This document shows, piece by piece, positions 41,078-49,951 of a DNA stretch of 64,000 nucleotides. This DNA comes from Bradyrhizobium ottawaense (GTDB taxonomy: Bacteria; Pseudomonadota; Alphaproteobacteria; Rhizobiales; Xanthobacteraceae). The translations under genes were made by a program, and so were the position numbers. The notes under the pieces are model-generated. The model saw only the letters and a list, made by a program, of their open reading frames with translations. It was not told the origin of the DNA and made no database searches. Location: contig NZ_LT629693.1 in NCBI RefSeq assembly GCF_900099825.1, forward strand, positions 5,343,001 to 5,407,000, read 5' to 3'. How positions within the stretch are numbered: the first letter of the stretch is position 1; each line of letters starts with the position of its first letter.

Positions 41078-43924
41078 CTAATTGAGGGCTTCCGAGATCG
41101 CGGCATCGAGTGCGGCGAGCGCCGGCCCGATCTCGCCTTTGAGATGGACGCGCAATGCACGCCGGCCGCGCTCCGTGAGCACGTCGAAATCGCCGCGGGC
41201 CTGGGCCGCCTTGATGATGCCAAAGCTCGCCTTCTGGCCCGGCACCTTCAAATCCTTGGCGTCGTCGGCCGTGATCTGCAGGAACACGCCGCTGTCGGGA
41301 CCGCCCTTGTAGGCCTGGCCGGTGGAATGCAGGAAGCGCGGGCCGAACTCGGCGCAGGTCGCGACATGGCGCTCGTCGCGCACGGCAAGCCGCATCTTCT
41401 GCAAGCTCCCGATCGAGCCGGGATCGCGCGCGATATAGGCCAGTAACGCGACATAGTCGCCGCTGCCCGAGCGCGAGAGATGCGCCTTGATCCAGGAGCC
41501 GAGGCTGCCATTGGCGCCGGCCTTGCGCAGCGCGTCGACGTTGGCGTCATCGGTATAGAGATCGGCCTCGGCCGTGCTTATCACCGGCGTCTCGGCGGGC
41601 AGCTTGCCGGTCTTCTCGAACGCAGAGGTCAGTTCGCGGGTCTTGATCTTGGCGGCTTCGACGTCGGGCTGGTTGAACGGGTTGATGCCGAGGACGGCGC
41701 CGGCGACCGCGGTTGCCATTTCGAAGCGGAAGAACTCCTGGCCGATATGGTCGATCGACTTCAAGACGATGCGGACCACGGGATGTCCGGCCGCCTCCAG
41801 CGCGGCGAGCCGGCCGTCATGAGAAGCGTCGTCATCGCCTTCGACGCGGATGTCGATGAAGAAGCGGTCGTTGCCGTAGGTCTCGGGCGTGCCCAGCGGT
41901 TCGCCGTCGATCGGGATCAGGCCCTTGCCGTCCTTGCCGGTGGATTCGGCGATCAACTGTTCGGCCCAGGCGCCGAAATCGGCGATCTTCTTCGACGAGG
42001 AAATCGTCACCTTGTCGCGGCCTTCGAGGCCGGCGAGGCCGAGCGCCAGTCCGAGCTGTACGCCGGGATTTTCCTGCGGTGGCACGTCGGCGCCGCAGGA
42101 ACGCACCATCGCGAGGGTGTGCTTGATCAGGCTCTTGACGTCGATGCCGGCGGCCGCGGCCGGCACCAGTCCGAACGGCGACAACACCGAATAGCGACCG
42201 CCGATGCTGGGATCGCCGTGGAAGATGCGCGCAAAACCCTGCTTGGTCGCGACCTTCTCCAGCGACGAGCCGGGATCCGTGACCGCGATAAATCGATGCC
42301 CGGCCTTGTCCTTGCCGATGGTCTTGGCAACGCGATCGAAGAAATAGTCCTTCATCACGTTTGGCTCGGTGGTGCCGCCGGACTTGCTGGAGACGATAAA
42401 CAGGGTGTGAGCGAGATCGACCGAGGTTTCCATCGCCCGCACCTGCGCGGGATCGGTGGAGTCGAGCACGTGCAGTTTCGGAAAGCCGGACTTCCTCGGG
42501 AATGTCTGCGCCAGCACTTCGGGACCGAGACTCGATCCGCCCATCCCGAGCACCACGGCGTCGCTGAAATTCTGTCCCTTCACGCGCCGGGAAAAGTCCT
42601 CGTAGTCGGCGACGTCGGCCGTGGCCGGGCTGTTCAGCCAGCCGAGCCACTTGTTCTCGTCGTCATTGCTCCAGACCGATTTGTCCTTGTGCCAGAGCCG
42701 GCGGATCTTGGCGTGCGCGCGCCAGTCCTCGGTGCTCTTCTCGACCGCCTTCTTGATGCCGTCGCCGAGCGCGAAGTGGGCGCCATCGATGCCGCCGCCG
42801 AGCGAGGCCGCGCGCTTGTGCGCGACGGCGCCGTAGAGCTTGTCGGCGGCGTCGGCGAACTGCTTGACGCCGTCCTTGACCAGCTCGGTCGTGATGGCGT
42901 CGAGTGAGATGCCGGATTTGTCGAGGTCTTCCAGCACGCGGCGGGCATCGTCGATATTTTCCTCGAGGCTATTGCGCGTTTTGCCGTGGTCGCGGAACGC
43001 ATCCAGCGTCGCCGGCGGCACGGTGTTGACGGTGTTGGGGCCGATCAATTCCGCGACATAAAGGACGTCGCTGTAATCCTTGTTTTTGGTGCCGGTGGAA
43101 GCCCACAGCAGTCGCTGCGGTTTTGCTCCTTTGGCCGCGAGCTTCTCCCAGCGAGGACCCGCGAACAGGCGCTTGTAATCCTGATAGGCCATCTTCGCGT
43201 TCGCGATCGCGACCTTGCCTTTCAGCGCGGAGAGCCGTTCCTTCTCGCTGGGGTCGTTGGCTTTGGCGATCTTCTCGTCGAGCTGCTTGTCGACGGACGA
43301 GTCGATGCGGCTGACGAAGAAGGAAGCGACGCTGGCGACATGGGAGGGATCGCCGCCCTTGGCGACGTATTTTTCGAGGCCGGCGATATAGGCCTCCGCC
43401 ACCTCGCGATAGACCGCTTGCGAGAACAAGAGCGTGATGTTGATGCTGATGCCTTCGCCGATCAGGTGCTTGATCGCGGGCAGGCCTTCCGGCGTCGCCG
43501 GCACCTTGACCATCAGGTTCTTGCGCTTGACGTCCTTCCAGAGCCGCTCGGCCTCGGCGATGGTTCCCTTGGTGTCCATCGCCAGATAGGGCGAGACTTC
43601 GAGGCTGACGAAACCGTCATCGCCCTTCAAGTGTTCGTAGACCGGGCGCAGCACGTCGGCGGCGTGCTGGATGTCCTCGATCGCGACGGCTTCGAACAGG
43701 TCGGCGACCGAACGGTCGCCTTTCTTCAACGCCTGGCCGATCGGGCCGTCATACTCGTCTGAACTGCCGATCGCCTTTTCGAAGATGGCGGGGTTCGAGG
43801 TCACGCCCTTGACGCCATCGCTGTCGATCAGCGCCTTGAGGTCGCCCTTGGCGACGAAGCCGCGCGCGAGGAAGTCCAGCCAGACGGCCTGACCATGATT
43901 TTCGAGTGCTTTGACGGGATTCAT
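41078..43924 (-). CDS. Bifunctional transaldolase/glucose-6-phosphate isomerase
   Basis: 948 residues, matching known Tal-Pgi fusions. The transaldolase part (about 1-365) has GVTSNPAIFEKAIGSSDEYD, the Schiff-base lysine in LMVKVPATPEG, LWASTGTKNKDYSD and PNTVNTVPPATLDAF. The isomerase part (about 385-948) has VVLGMGGSSLGPEVLAQ, the phosphate-binding SSKSGGTTEPN and a C-terminal region about residues 800-948 without a clear name. It links sedoheptulose-7-phosphate recycling directly to the F6P/G6P step that supplies Zwf. The start is ATG 43924; an upstream 100-codon extension has no similarity. First gene of the pentose-phosphate operon. Confidence 0.94.
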   Translation of the reverse strand: MNPVKALENHGQAVWLDFLARGFVAKGDLKALIDSDGVKGVTSNPAIFEKAIGSSDEYDGPIGQALKKGDRSVADLFEAVAIEDIQHAADVLRPVYEHLKGDDGFVSLEVSPYLAMDTKGTIAEAERLWKDVKRKNLMVKVPATPEGLPAIKHLIGEGISINITLLFSQAVYREVAEAYIAGLEKYVAKGGDPSHVASVASFFVSRIDSSVDKQLDEKIAKANDPSEKERLSALKGKVAIANAKMAYQDYKRLFAGPRWEKLAAKGAKPQRLLWASTGTKNKDYSDVLYVAELIGPNTVNTVPPATLDAFRDHGKTRNSLEENIDDARRVLEDLDKSGISLDAITTELVKDGVKQFADAADKLYGAVAHKRAASLGGGIDGAHFALGDGIKKAVEKSTEDWRAHAKIRRLWHKDKSVWSNDDENKWLGWLNSPATADVADYEDFSRRVKGQNFSDAVVLGMGGSSLGPEVLAQTFPRKSGFPKLHVLDSTDPAQVRAMETSVDLAHTLFIVSSKSGGTTEPNVMKDYFFDRVAKTIGKDKAGHRFIAVTDPGSSLEKVATKQGFARIFHGDPSIGGRYSVLSPFGLVPAAAAGIDVKSLIKHTLAMVRSCGADVPPQENPGVQLGLALGLAGLEGRDKVTISSSKKIADFGAWAEQLIAESTGKDGKGLIPIDGEPLGTPETYGNDRFFIDIRVEGDDDASHDGRLAALEAAGHPVVRIVLKSIDHIGQEFFRFEMATAVAGAVLGINPFNQPDVEAAKIKTRELTSAFEKTGKLPAETPVISTAEADLYTDDANVDALRKAGANGSLGSWIKAHLSRSGSGDYVALLAYIARDPGSIGSLQKMRLAVRDERHVATCAEFGPRFLHSTGQAYKGGPDSGVFLQITADDAKDLKVPGQKASFGIIKAAQARGDFDVLTERGRRALRVHLKGEIGPALAALDAAISEALN

Positions 43925-44262
43925 GATGCCTGTTCTGTTCGATCGGTCGATTTCCGGGTTCCCGGCAGCTTTCGGCTGCGAGGGTGGAAAGTCAACAATT
44001 GGTTGGGCAAGTCTGGTTGGGCAAGCCGCCGTTTGGAAGGGCTCTATCCGGCGTGATAACGCGATAGGCGCCGGATCGATCCCCCGGGGAGGTTGATCTC
44101 CGAGAGTTGCCGCATTCGTGCACAATTTTGTGACGGCAGTGCGCCCACAATCAGGGCCGCAGATGGAGATAGCCCTGCGATTGCAGCACGGCGATCCCTG
44201 CCACGCCGCCTGTTTCGGCGGCAACCGAGCCCGGCGGCAGATCCTTCAGCCCGATGTTCGGC
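43925..44262. other. Gene-free stretch between tal-pgi and korB
   Basis: 338 bases. It must hold the tal-pgi promoter and the korB 3' end. A short hairpin cagctttcggctg lies near 43968. On the minus strand, a frame that overlaps korB stays open to 44151 and ends in a protein-like 40-codon stretch (LPPGSVAAETGGVAGIAVLQ). No start for it exists outside korB, so I do not call a gene. Confidence 0.45.
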
Positions 44263-45318
44263 TCAACGCAGGCTGGCGTTGATCTTATCCAGTGCCGAGG
44301 AGCCGGGGCAGAGGTCGCCGGCGTCGAGCGTGTTGAGCGGCCGCTCGACGGTGTCGAGATGGGCGTGCATATCCTCCGAGTCCGGATCGACATACAACAA
44401 TCCCGTGACCACCTGGCCCTTGGCGGCATGCTTCTGCAGGAAGGTCATCGCCGCCAGCCGGTCGTTGGGGTCGTAGTCGGCGTCGATCTTGCGCAGCGCC
44501 AGCCGGGTGCCGTCATGTTGCTCGACCACCTGCACCGAACCCGGCGCATAGTCGACGGTGATCGGGTCGCGGCCGGTGATGACATCAAGGCGGTTCACCG
44601 CGTCGTTGTGTTCGCGGACATAGTCAAAACTCTTGGTCGAGCCGGCATGGTTGTTGAAGGCGATGCAGGGGCTGACGACGTCGATGAACGACGCGCCCTT
44701 GTGGCGGATCGCAGCCGCAATCAGCGGCACCAATTGGGTCTTGTCGCCGGAGAAGCTGCGGGCCACGAAGGTCGCGCCGAGTTGCAGCGCGATCGCCACC
44801 AGGTCGATGGCGTTGTCGGTGTTCATCACGCCCTTCTTCGACTTCGATCCGCGGTCGGCCGTCGCCGAAAACTGTCCCTTGGTCAGGCCGTAGACGCCGT
44901 TGTTCTCGACAATGTAGGTCATGTTGACGCCGCGGCGGATCGAATGCGCGAACTGGCCGAAGCCGATCGAGGCCGAGTCGCCGTCGCCGGAGACGCCGAG
45001 ATAGATCAGGTCGCGGTTGGCGAGGTTGGCGCCGGTCAGCACCGACGGCATGCGGCCATGCACCGAATTGAAGCCGTGCGAATTGCCGAGGAAGTAATCC
45101 GGCGTCTTCGACGAACAGCCGATGCCGGAAATTTTTGCCACCCGATGCGGCTCGATCGACAGTTCGTAGCAGGCCTCGATGATCGAGGCGGTGATCGAGT
45201 CGTGACCGCAGCCGGCGCACAGCGTCGAGACCTTGCCCTCGTAATCCCGGTGGGTGTAGCCGAGATCGTTCTTCGGCAGGCCGGGATGCTGGAATTTCGG
45301 TTTTGCAATATAGGTCAT
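44263..45318 (-). CDS. 2-oxoacid:ferredoxin oxidoreductase, beta subunit (KorB-like)
   Basis: 351 residues. It binds thiamine diphosphate and one [4Fe-4S] cluster. Cysteine ligands seen are STLCAGCGHDS (C34, C37), ISGIGCSSKTPDYF (C68) and VVSPCIAFNNH. The TPP/Mg region is VSGDGDSASIGFGQFAHSIR and IVENNGVYGLTKGQFSAT. It cleaves a 2-oxoacid with CoA and passes electrons to ferredoxin. The HGRMPSVLTGANLANRDL block and the separate alpha subunit fit the 2-oxoglutarate (Kor) class; the substrate is inferred. It starts at ATG 45318 and overlaps the korA stop (ATGA). Confidence 0.93.
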   Translation of the reverse strand: MTYIAKPKFQHPGLPKNDLGYTHRDYEGKVSTLCAGCGHDSITASIIEACYELSIEPHRVAKISGIGCSSKTPDYFLGNSHGFNSVHGRMPSVLTGANLANRDLIYLGVSGDGDSASIGFGQFAHSIRRGVNMTYIVENNGVYGLTKGQFSATADRGSKSKKGVMNTDNAIDLVAIALQLGATFVARSFSGDKTQLVPLIAAAIRHKGASFIDVVSPCIAFNNHAGSTKSFDYVREHNDAVNRLDVITGRDPITVDYAPGSVQVVEQHDGTRLALRKIDADYDPNDRLAAMTFLQKHAAKGQVVTGLLYVDPDSEDMHAHLDTVERPLNTLDAGDLCPGSSALDKINASLR

Positions 45319-47168
45319 GACACGGCCTTGCGGAGAGGGGTCACTTTGAGGTGGTCTTGGTGGTCGCCGATGGAATTGGCGATGAAGCGCGCGGTGATCG
45401 GCGTGCCGTCATAGTGCAGGATCGGCACCAGCCGCACCGGATCGATGCCGTTCTCGTTGACGATCAACGAGCGAAGCTGGCCGTCGCGGTTCTGCTCGAC
45501 CACATAAACAAAGTCGTGGTCGGCGATGAAGCTCGCGACGCTGGAGTGGAACGGGAAGGCGCGGATGCGCATGCGATCGAGCTGGTGCCCGCGCGCTTCC
45601 AACAGACCGATCGCCTCGTCCATCGCCGGCGCGGTCGAACCGAAATAGATCACGCCGTATTTGGTCGGCTTGGCGGCGTTGGCCTGCAACGGCCGCGGCA
45701 CCATGTCCTGCGCGGTTTCGAACTTGCGCACCAGCCGCTGCATGTTGTCGGCGTAGACGGCGCCTTCTTCCGAATAGCGGGCGTAGCGGTCGCGCGAGGT
45801 GCCGCGGGTGAAGAACGAACCCTTGGTCGGATGCGTGCCCGGATAGGTGCGGTAGGGAATGCCGTCGCCGTCGACGTCGAGGTAGCGGCCGAAGTCGCGG
45901 CCGGGCTCGTCGAGCATCTCTGCCGTCATCACCTTGCCGCGGTCGTATTGCCTGGCGTCGTCCCACTTCAGCGGGCGGCACAGCCGGTGGTTCATGCCGA
46001 TATCGAGGTCGAGCATCACGAAGATCATGGTCTGCAGCCGTTCGGCGAGGTCGAACGATTGCGCGGCGAATTCGAACGCCTCGGCCGGATCTTCCGGGAA
46101 CAGCAGGATATGCTTGGTGTCGCCGTGCGAGGCATAGGCGCAGGCGATGATGTCGCACTGCTGGGTCCGCGTCGGCATGCCGGTCGAGGGACCGGCGCGC
46201 TGAATGTTCATGATCACGGCCGGAATTTCCGCGAAGTAGGAAAGGCCGATGAACTCCGTCATCAGCGAGATGCCAGGGCCGGAGGTCGCGGTGAAGGCGC
46301 GCGCGCCGTTCCAGGAGGCGCCGATCACGATGCCGATCGAGGCCAGTTCGTCTTCGCCCTGAACGATGGCGTATTTCGCCTTGCCTGTTTCAGGGTCGTG
46401 CCGCAGCTTCTTGCAGTGGCTCGTAAAAGCCTCCGCCACCGACGACGACGGCGTGATCGGATACCAGGCGCAGACGGTGGCGCCACCGTAAACGGCGCCA
46501 AGGGCTGCGGCGCTGTTGCCTTCCATGAAGATGCGGTCGCCGACCTTGTCGGCCTTCTTGACCCGCAGCCCGATCGGGCATTTCAGGTTCTGCAGCGCCC
46601 AGTCGCGGCCGAGCGCCAGCGCATGGACGTTGGAGGACAGGAGCTTTTCCTTGCCCTTGTACTGCTCGCTGAACAGTTGCTCGACCAGCTTCGGATCCAT
46701 CTCGAGCAGGGCGCAGAGCGCGCCGAGGTAGATGATGTTCTTGAACAGCTGGCGCTGGCGCGGATCGGTGTAGGTCGAGTTGGTGATCGCGGTCAGCGGG
46801 ACACCGATGACATTAATGTCCGCACGGAATTTCGACGACGGCATCGGCTTGGTCGAATCGTAGAATAGATAGCCGCCGGGCTCGATCGAGGCGACGTCCT
46901 TGTCCCAGGTCTGCGGGTTCATCGCCACCATCATGTCGATGCCGCCGCCGCGGGCGCCGAGATGGCCGGCTTCGGTCACCCGCACCTCGTACCAGGTCGG
47001 AAGGCCCTGGATGTTGGAGGGGAAGATATTGCGCGGGCTGACCGGCACGCCGTGGCGCAGGATCGCGCGCGCGAACAATTCGTTGGCGCTCGCCGAACCC
47101 GAGCCGTTGACGTTGGCGAAGCGGACGACGAAATCGTTTACGCTGCTGATCGGGCTTTGGACTGACAT
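45315..47168 (-). CDS. 2-oxoacid:ferredoxin oxidoreductase, alpha subunit with fused gamma domain (KorA-like)
   Basis: 617 residues. The N-terminal gamma domain (about 10-190) has GVPVSPRNIFPSNIQGLPTW and RVTEAGHLGARGGGIDMMV. The alpha part follows with GNSAAALGAVYGG, CAWYPITPSSSVAEAF, VQGEDELASIGIVIGASWNG, TATSGPGISLMTEFIGLSYF and RAGPSTGMPTRTQQ, which is the usual substrate/TPP contact. The YPITPSSS motif is typical of 2-oxoglutarate and 2-oxoisovalerate members. It starts at ATG 47168; the upstream gene's stop lies inside it, so they overlap by 31 bases. It overlaps korB by four bases. Confidence 0.93.
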   Translation of the reverse strand: MSVQSPISSVNDFVVRFANVNGSGSASANELFARAILRHGVPVSPRNIFPSNIQGLPTWYEVRVTEAGHLGARGGGIDMMVAMNPQTWDKDVASIEPGGYLFYDSTKPMPSSKFRADINVIGVPLTAITNSTYTDPRQRQLFKNIIYLGALCALLEMDPKLVEQLFSEQYKGKEKLLSSNVHALALGRDWALQNLKCPIGLRVKKADKVGDRIFMEGNSAAALGAVYGGATVCAWYPITPSSSVAEAFTSHCKKLRHDPETGKAKYAIVQGEDELASIGIVIGASWNGARAFTATSGPGISLMTEFIGLSYFAEIPAVIMNIQRAGPSTGMPTRTQQCDIIACAYASHGDTKHILLFPEDPAEAFEFAAQSFDLAERLQTMIFVMLDLDIGMNHRLCRPLKWDDARQYDRGKVMTAEMLDEPGRDFGRYLDVDGDGIPYRTYPGTHPTKGSFFTRGTSRDRYARYSEEGAVYADNMQRLVRKFETAQDMVPRPLQANAAKPTKYGVIYFGSTAPAMDEAIGLLEARGHQLDRMRIRAFPFHSSVASFIADHDFVYVVEQNRDGQLRSLIVNENGIDPVRLVPILHYDGTPITARFIANSIGDHQDHLKVTPLRKAVS

Positions 47169-48937
47169 GATGTTCCCGCGTGAGTCATATCGATGAGGTA
47201 TTTCTTCATGTCCCAGGCACCGGTGGGACAACGCTCGGCGCACAGCCCGCAATGCAGGCAGACGTCTTCGTCCTTCACCATGACGCGCCCGGTCTTGAGC
47301 CCGTCGGCGACATAGAGCGCCTGGTCGTGATGCGGCGAGGGCGCCTTCAGCCGCTGCCGCAGATCGTCTTCCTCGCCGTTGTCGGTGAAGGAGATGCAAT
47401 CCATCGGGCAGATATCGACGCAGGCGTCGCATTCGATGCAGGCCGGCGCCGAGAACACCGTCTGGATGTCGCAGTTCAGGCAGCGTTGCGCCTCGCCGAG
47501 CGCCAGCTTGACGTCATAGCCGAGTTCGACCTCGGTGCGGATGTCCTTCAGCGCGATCACCTTGTCGCGATGCGGCACCTTGTAGCGATGGTCGACCGAG
47601 ACGTCGTTGTCGTAGCTCCACTCATGGATGCCCATCTTCTGCGACGAGATATGCACTTCGGGAAGCGGACGCTCCTTGATGTCCTCGCCGGAGAGCATCT
47701 TGTGGATCGACAGCGCGGCGTCATGACCGTGCGCCACCGCCCAGATGATGTTCTTCGGGCCGAACGCCGCGTCGCCGCCGAAGAACACTTTTGGATTGGT
47801 CGAGGCGAAGGTGGTCTGATCGACCTGCGGCATGTTCCACTTGTCGAACTCGATGCCGCAGTCGCGCTCGATCCAGGGGAAGGCGTTCTCCTGGCCGACC
47901 GCGACCAGCACGTCGTCGCAGGGGACGGTCTCATCCGGCTCGCCCGAGGGCACCAGGTTACGGCGGCCCTTGGCGTCGAATTCAGCCTTCACCTTCTGGA
48001 AGGTGACGCCGGTGAGCTTGCCGTTCTCGTGGGTAAAGGCGACCGGCACCATGTAATTGAGGATCGGAATGTCCTCGTGGAGGGCGTCTTCCTTCTCCCA
48101 GGGCGAGGCCTTCATTTCCTCGAAGCCGGAACGGACGACCACCTTGACCTGTTCGCCGCCGAGGCGGCGCGCGGTGCGGCAGCAATCCATCGCGGTGTTG
48201 CCGCCGCCGAGCACGATGACGCGCTTGCCGATCTTCTCGATATGGCCGAACGACACGGAAGCCAGCCATTCGATGCCGACATAGATGTTGGCGGCGGCTT
48301 CCTTGCGGCCGGGGATGTCGAGCTCGCGGCCGCGCGGGGCGCCGGAGCCGACGAAGATGGCGTCGTAGTCTTCACCGAGCAGTTTCTTCAGGCTGTCGAT
48401 GCGATGGCCGCCCTTGAACTCGACCCCGAGGTCGAGGACGTAGTCGGTTTCCTCGTCGATCACCTGGTCCGGCAGCCGGAATTTCGGAATCTGGCTGCGC
48501 ATCATGCCGCCGGCCTTGGGATCGGCATCGAACACGGTGCAGTGATAGCCGAGCGGCGCGAGGTCGCGCGCCACCGTGAGCGAAGCGGGACCGCCGCCGA
48601 CCAGCGCAATGCGCTTGCCGTTCTTGGTCAGCGGCTTCGGCATGCGGTGCTTGACGTCGTCCTTGAAGTCGGCGGCAACGCGCTTGAGGCGGCAGATCGC
48701 AACCGGCGTTTCCTCGACGCGGCCGCGGCGGCACGCGGGCTCGCACGGACGATCGCAGGTGCGCCCCAGAATTCCGGGAAACACATTCGATTTCCAATTG
48801 ATCATATAGGCGTCGCTATAACGCCCCTCTGCAATCAGTCGGATGTATTCGGGAACTGGCGTGTGTGCGGGGCAGGCCCATTGGCAATCGACCACTTTGT
48901 GAAAGTAGTCCGGCGCCGAGATATCAGTCGGTTTCAT
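47138..48937 (-). CDS. GltD-like FAD/NAD(P)-binding iron-sulfur oxidoreductase with C-terminal ferredoxin domain
   Basis: 599 residues. The N-terminal cysteine region (VDCQWACPAHTPVPEYIRL, RTCDRPCEPACRRG) is the GltD-type [4Fe-4S] domain. Two dinucleotide folds follow: RIALVGGGPASLTVARDLAP with GGMM, and RVIVLGGGNTAMDCCRTARR. The C-terminus is a two-cluster ferredoxin (CIECDACVDICPMDC, CLHCGLCAERCPTGAW). It should pass electrons between NAD(P)H and the KorAB ferredoxin, or serve as its dedicated electron carrier. It starts at ATG 48937 and heads the operon; its last 31 bases overlap korA. Confidence 0.9.
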   Translation of the reverse strand: MKPTDISAPDYFHKVVDCQWACPAHTPVPEYIRLIAEGRYSDAYMINWKSNVFPGILGRTCDRPCEPACRRGRVEETPVAICRLKRVAADFKDDVKHRMPKPLTKNGKRIALVGGGPASLTVARDLAPLGYHCTVFDADPKAGGMMRSQIPKFRLPDQVIDEETDYVLDLGVEFKGGHRIDSLKKLLGEDYDAIFVGSGAPRGRELDIPGRKEAAANIYVGIEWLASVSFGHIEKIGKRVIVLGGGNTAMDCCRTARRLGGEQVKVVVRSGFEEMKASPWEKEDALHEDIPILNYMVPVAFTHENGKLTGVTFQKVKAEFDAKGRRNLVPSGEPDETVPCDDVLVAVGQENAFPWIERDCGIEFDKWNMPQVDQTTFASTNPKVFFGGDAAFGPKNIIWAVAHGHDAALSIHKMLSGEDIKERPLPEVHISSQKMGIHEWSYDNDVSVDHRYKVPHRDKVIALKDIRTEVELGYDVKLALGEAQRCLNCDIQTVFSAPACIECDACVDICPMDCISFTDNGEEDDLRQRLKAPSPHHDQALYVADGLKTGRVMVKDEDVCLHCGLCAERCPTGAWDMKKYLIDMTHAGTSCQSKARSAA

Positions 48938-49167
48938 TCCTACCTTGTCCGTGCCGAAAACGAGAACAGCGCGGCCTTATTTTGCCTGCGAACGCTCAGA
49001 TGGCGTTCTTGTGGTTTTTGAATTGGATCATAGGCTTATCTTATTAGAGCCATTCCAGAGCAGGCACAAAGGCAATTTTGCGCGATCTCCAGCTTTCAAA
49101 CGCTGCCGCGTGCGTGAACGGTAATGATGCAGTGCACATGCTGCGCTGCATTCTGAAATGATTGGAA

Positions 49168-49827
49168 TTAGCGTCCCAAATCGCTCTTCGCGAGATCAAA
49201 CGTCAGCTTGTAGATTCCGCTGGATACCGTCTGCGATTTGAACGCGGCAAAGCGCGCCGCCGCAGCCGGGATTGCGTTCACGTCGGTGGCATCGATCAGC
49301 ACGAACCAGTCGCCGGCGCCGGGGGCGGATGCAGACGGATTGTCGGTCAGGGGTTTTGACAGCGCCGGATCGTTCTCGAGCAAGTGCATCGAGATAATCC
49401 CGTCGAGCTTTGCGGGATCGAGCTGCTCCCGCAGCGCGCTGCGCAAGTTGTCTTCGCCGCCGGAAGCAGGGCGCAGGCGGATGATACCCAATGCGGCGCC
49501 TCGGCCTGTGCCGCGGCTGATCGTGATCCGCGCCACGCCGCGGATCATGTCCTTGAAGCGGGCGATGTTGGCCTTCGACCATGCGGTCTGATTGGCCAGT
49601 GCGGTGCGGTAGGCCGGGCTGTCCAGCACGTCGAAGGTTTCGGTGGAGTAGAGGCTGAGATATTTCGGGTTGCCGTCATGCGCGACATAGCGCCGCGCCT
49701 CGAGGAAGCCGGGGATCGCAACGCGCTCTTCGAGGTGTTCGCGGTCGTACCAGCGATTGAACTCGGCCTCGTCCGAAGCGTCGACGTTCATCGACGTCAG
49801 CAGCATGCCTTTTCCGGCGATCGGCAT
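49168..49827 (-). CDS. EthD/dimeric alpha-beta-barrel-like protein (219 aa)
   Basis: It starts at ATG 49827 (GGAAG about six bases upstream) and is 219 residues long. The first half opens KGMLLTSMNVDASDEAEFNRW, with WYDREHLEERVAIPGFLEAR. W-Y-x-x-E-H followed by a hydrophobic strand is the mark of the EthD-like/dimeric ferredoxin-like fold. The second half seems a second, weaker copy of the same fold (LGIIRLRP onward). Such proteins bind or degrade small aromatic compounds, but no catalytic residue can be assigned. Nothing nearby fixes a pathway. Upstream extension to 49890 reads into a repeat, so it is not coding. Confidence 0.72.
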   Translation of the reverse strand: MPIAGKGMLLTSMNVDASDEAEFNRWYDREHLEERVAIPGFLEARRYVAHDGNPKYLSLYSTETFDVLDSPAYRTALANQTAWSKANIARFKDMIRGVARITISRGTGRGAALGIIRLRPASGGEDNLRSALREQLDPAKLDGIISMHLLENDPALSKPLTDNPSASAPGAGDWFVLIDATDVNAIPAAAARFAAFKSQTVSSGIYKLTFDLAKSDLGR

Positions 49828-49849
49828 TCGTCTTCCCTCTGCTCTCAGC

Positions 49850-49951
49850 CCCTCATGGTGAGGAGCCGCGTTAGCGGCGTCTCGAACCATGAAGCCCGAC
49901 TGGTGGCCTCATCCTTCGAGACGCAGCTTGCGCCGCTCCTCAGGATGAGGG
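49850..49951. repeat. Repeat between the EthD-like gene and pip
   Basis: A hairpin element with halves cctcatggtgaggagccgcg and cgccgctcctcaggatgagg, the first mirrored loosely in the second, plus inner cgtctcgaaccat/atccttcgagacg halves. The last base lies next to the pip stop codon (49952-49954). It is one of the recognisable Bradyrhizobium-type intergenic elements (recollection). Confidence 0.7.

Noticed and set aside
37718..41446. A 1242-codon open frame on the plus strand opposite gntK, pgl, zwf, gnd and the tal-pgi end
   Set aside because: It runs antisense to five recognisable genes, has no domain, and is the mirror of codon bias in GC-rich DNA.
44151..44429. A separate 92-codon gene on the minus strand at the korB end
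   Set aside because: Most of it lies inside korB in another frame and there is no start outside; only a possible relic is noted.
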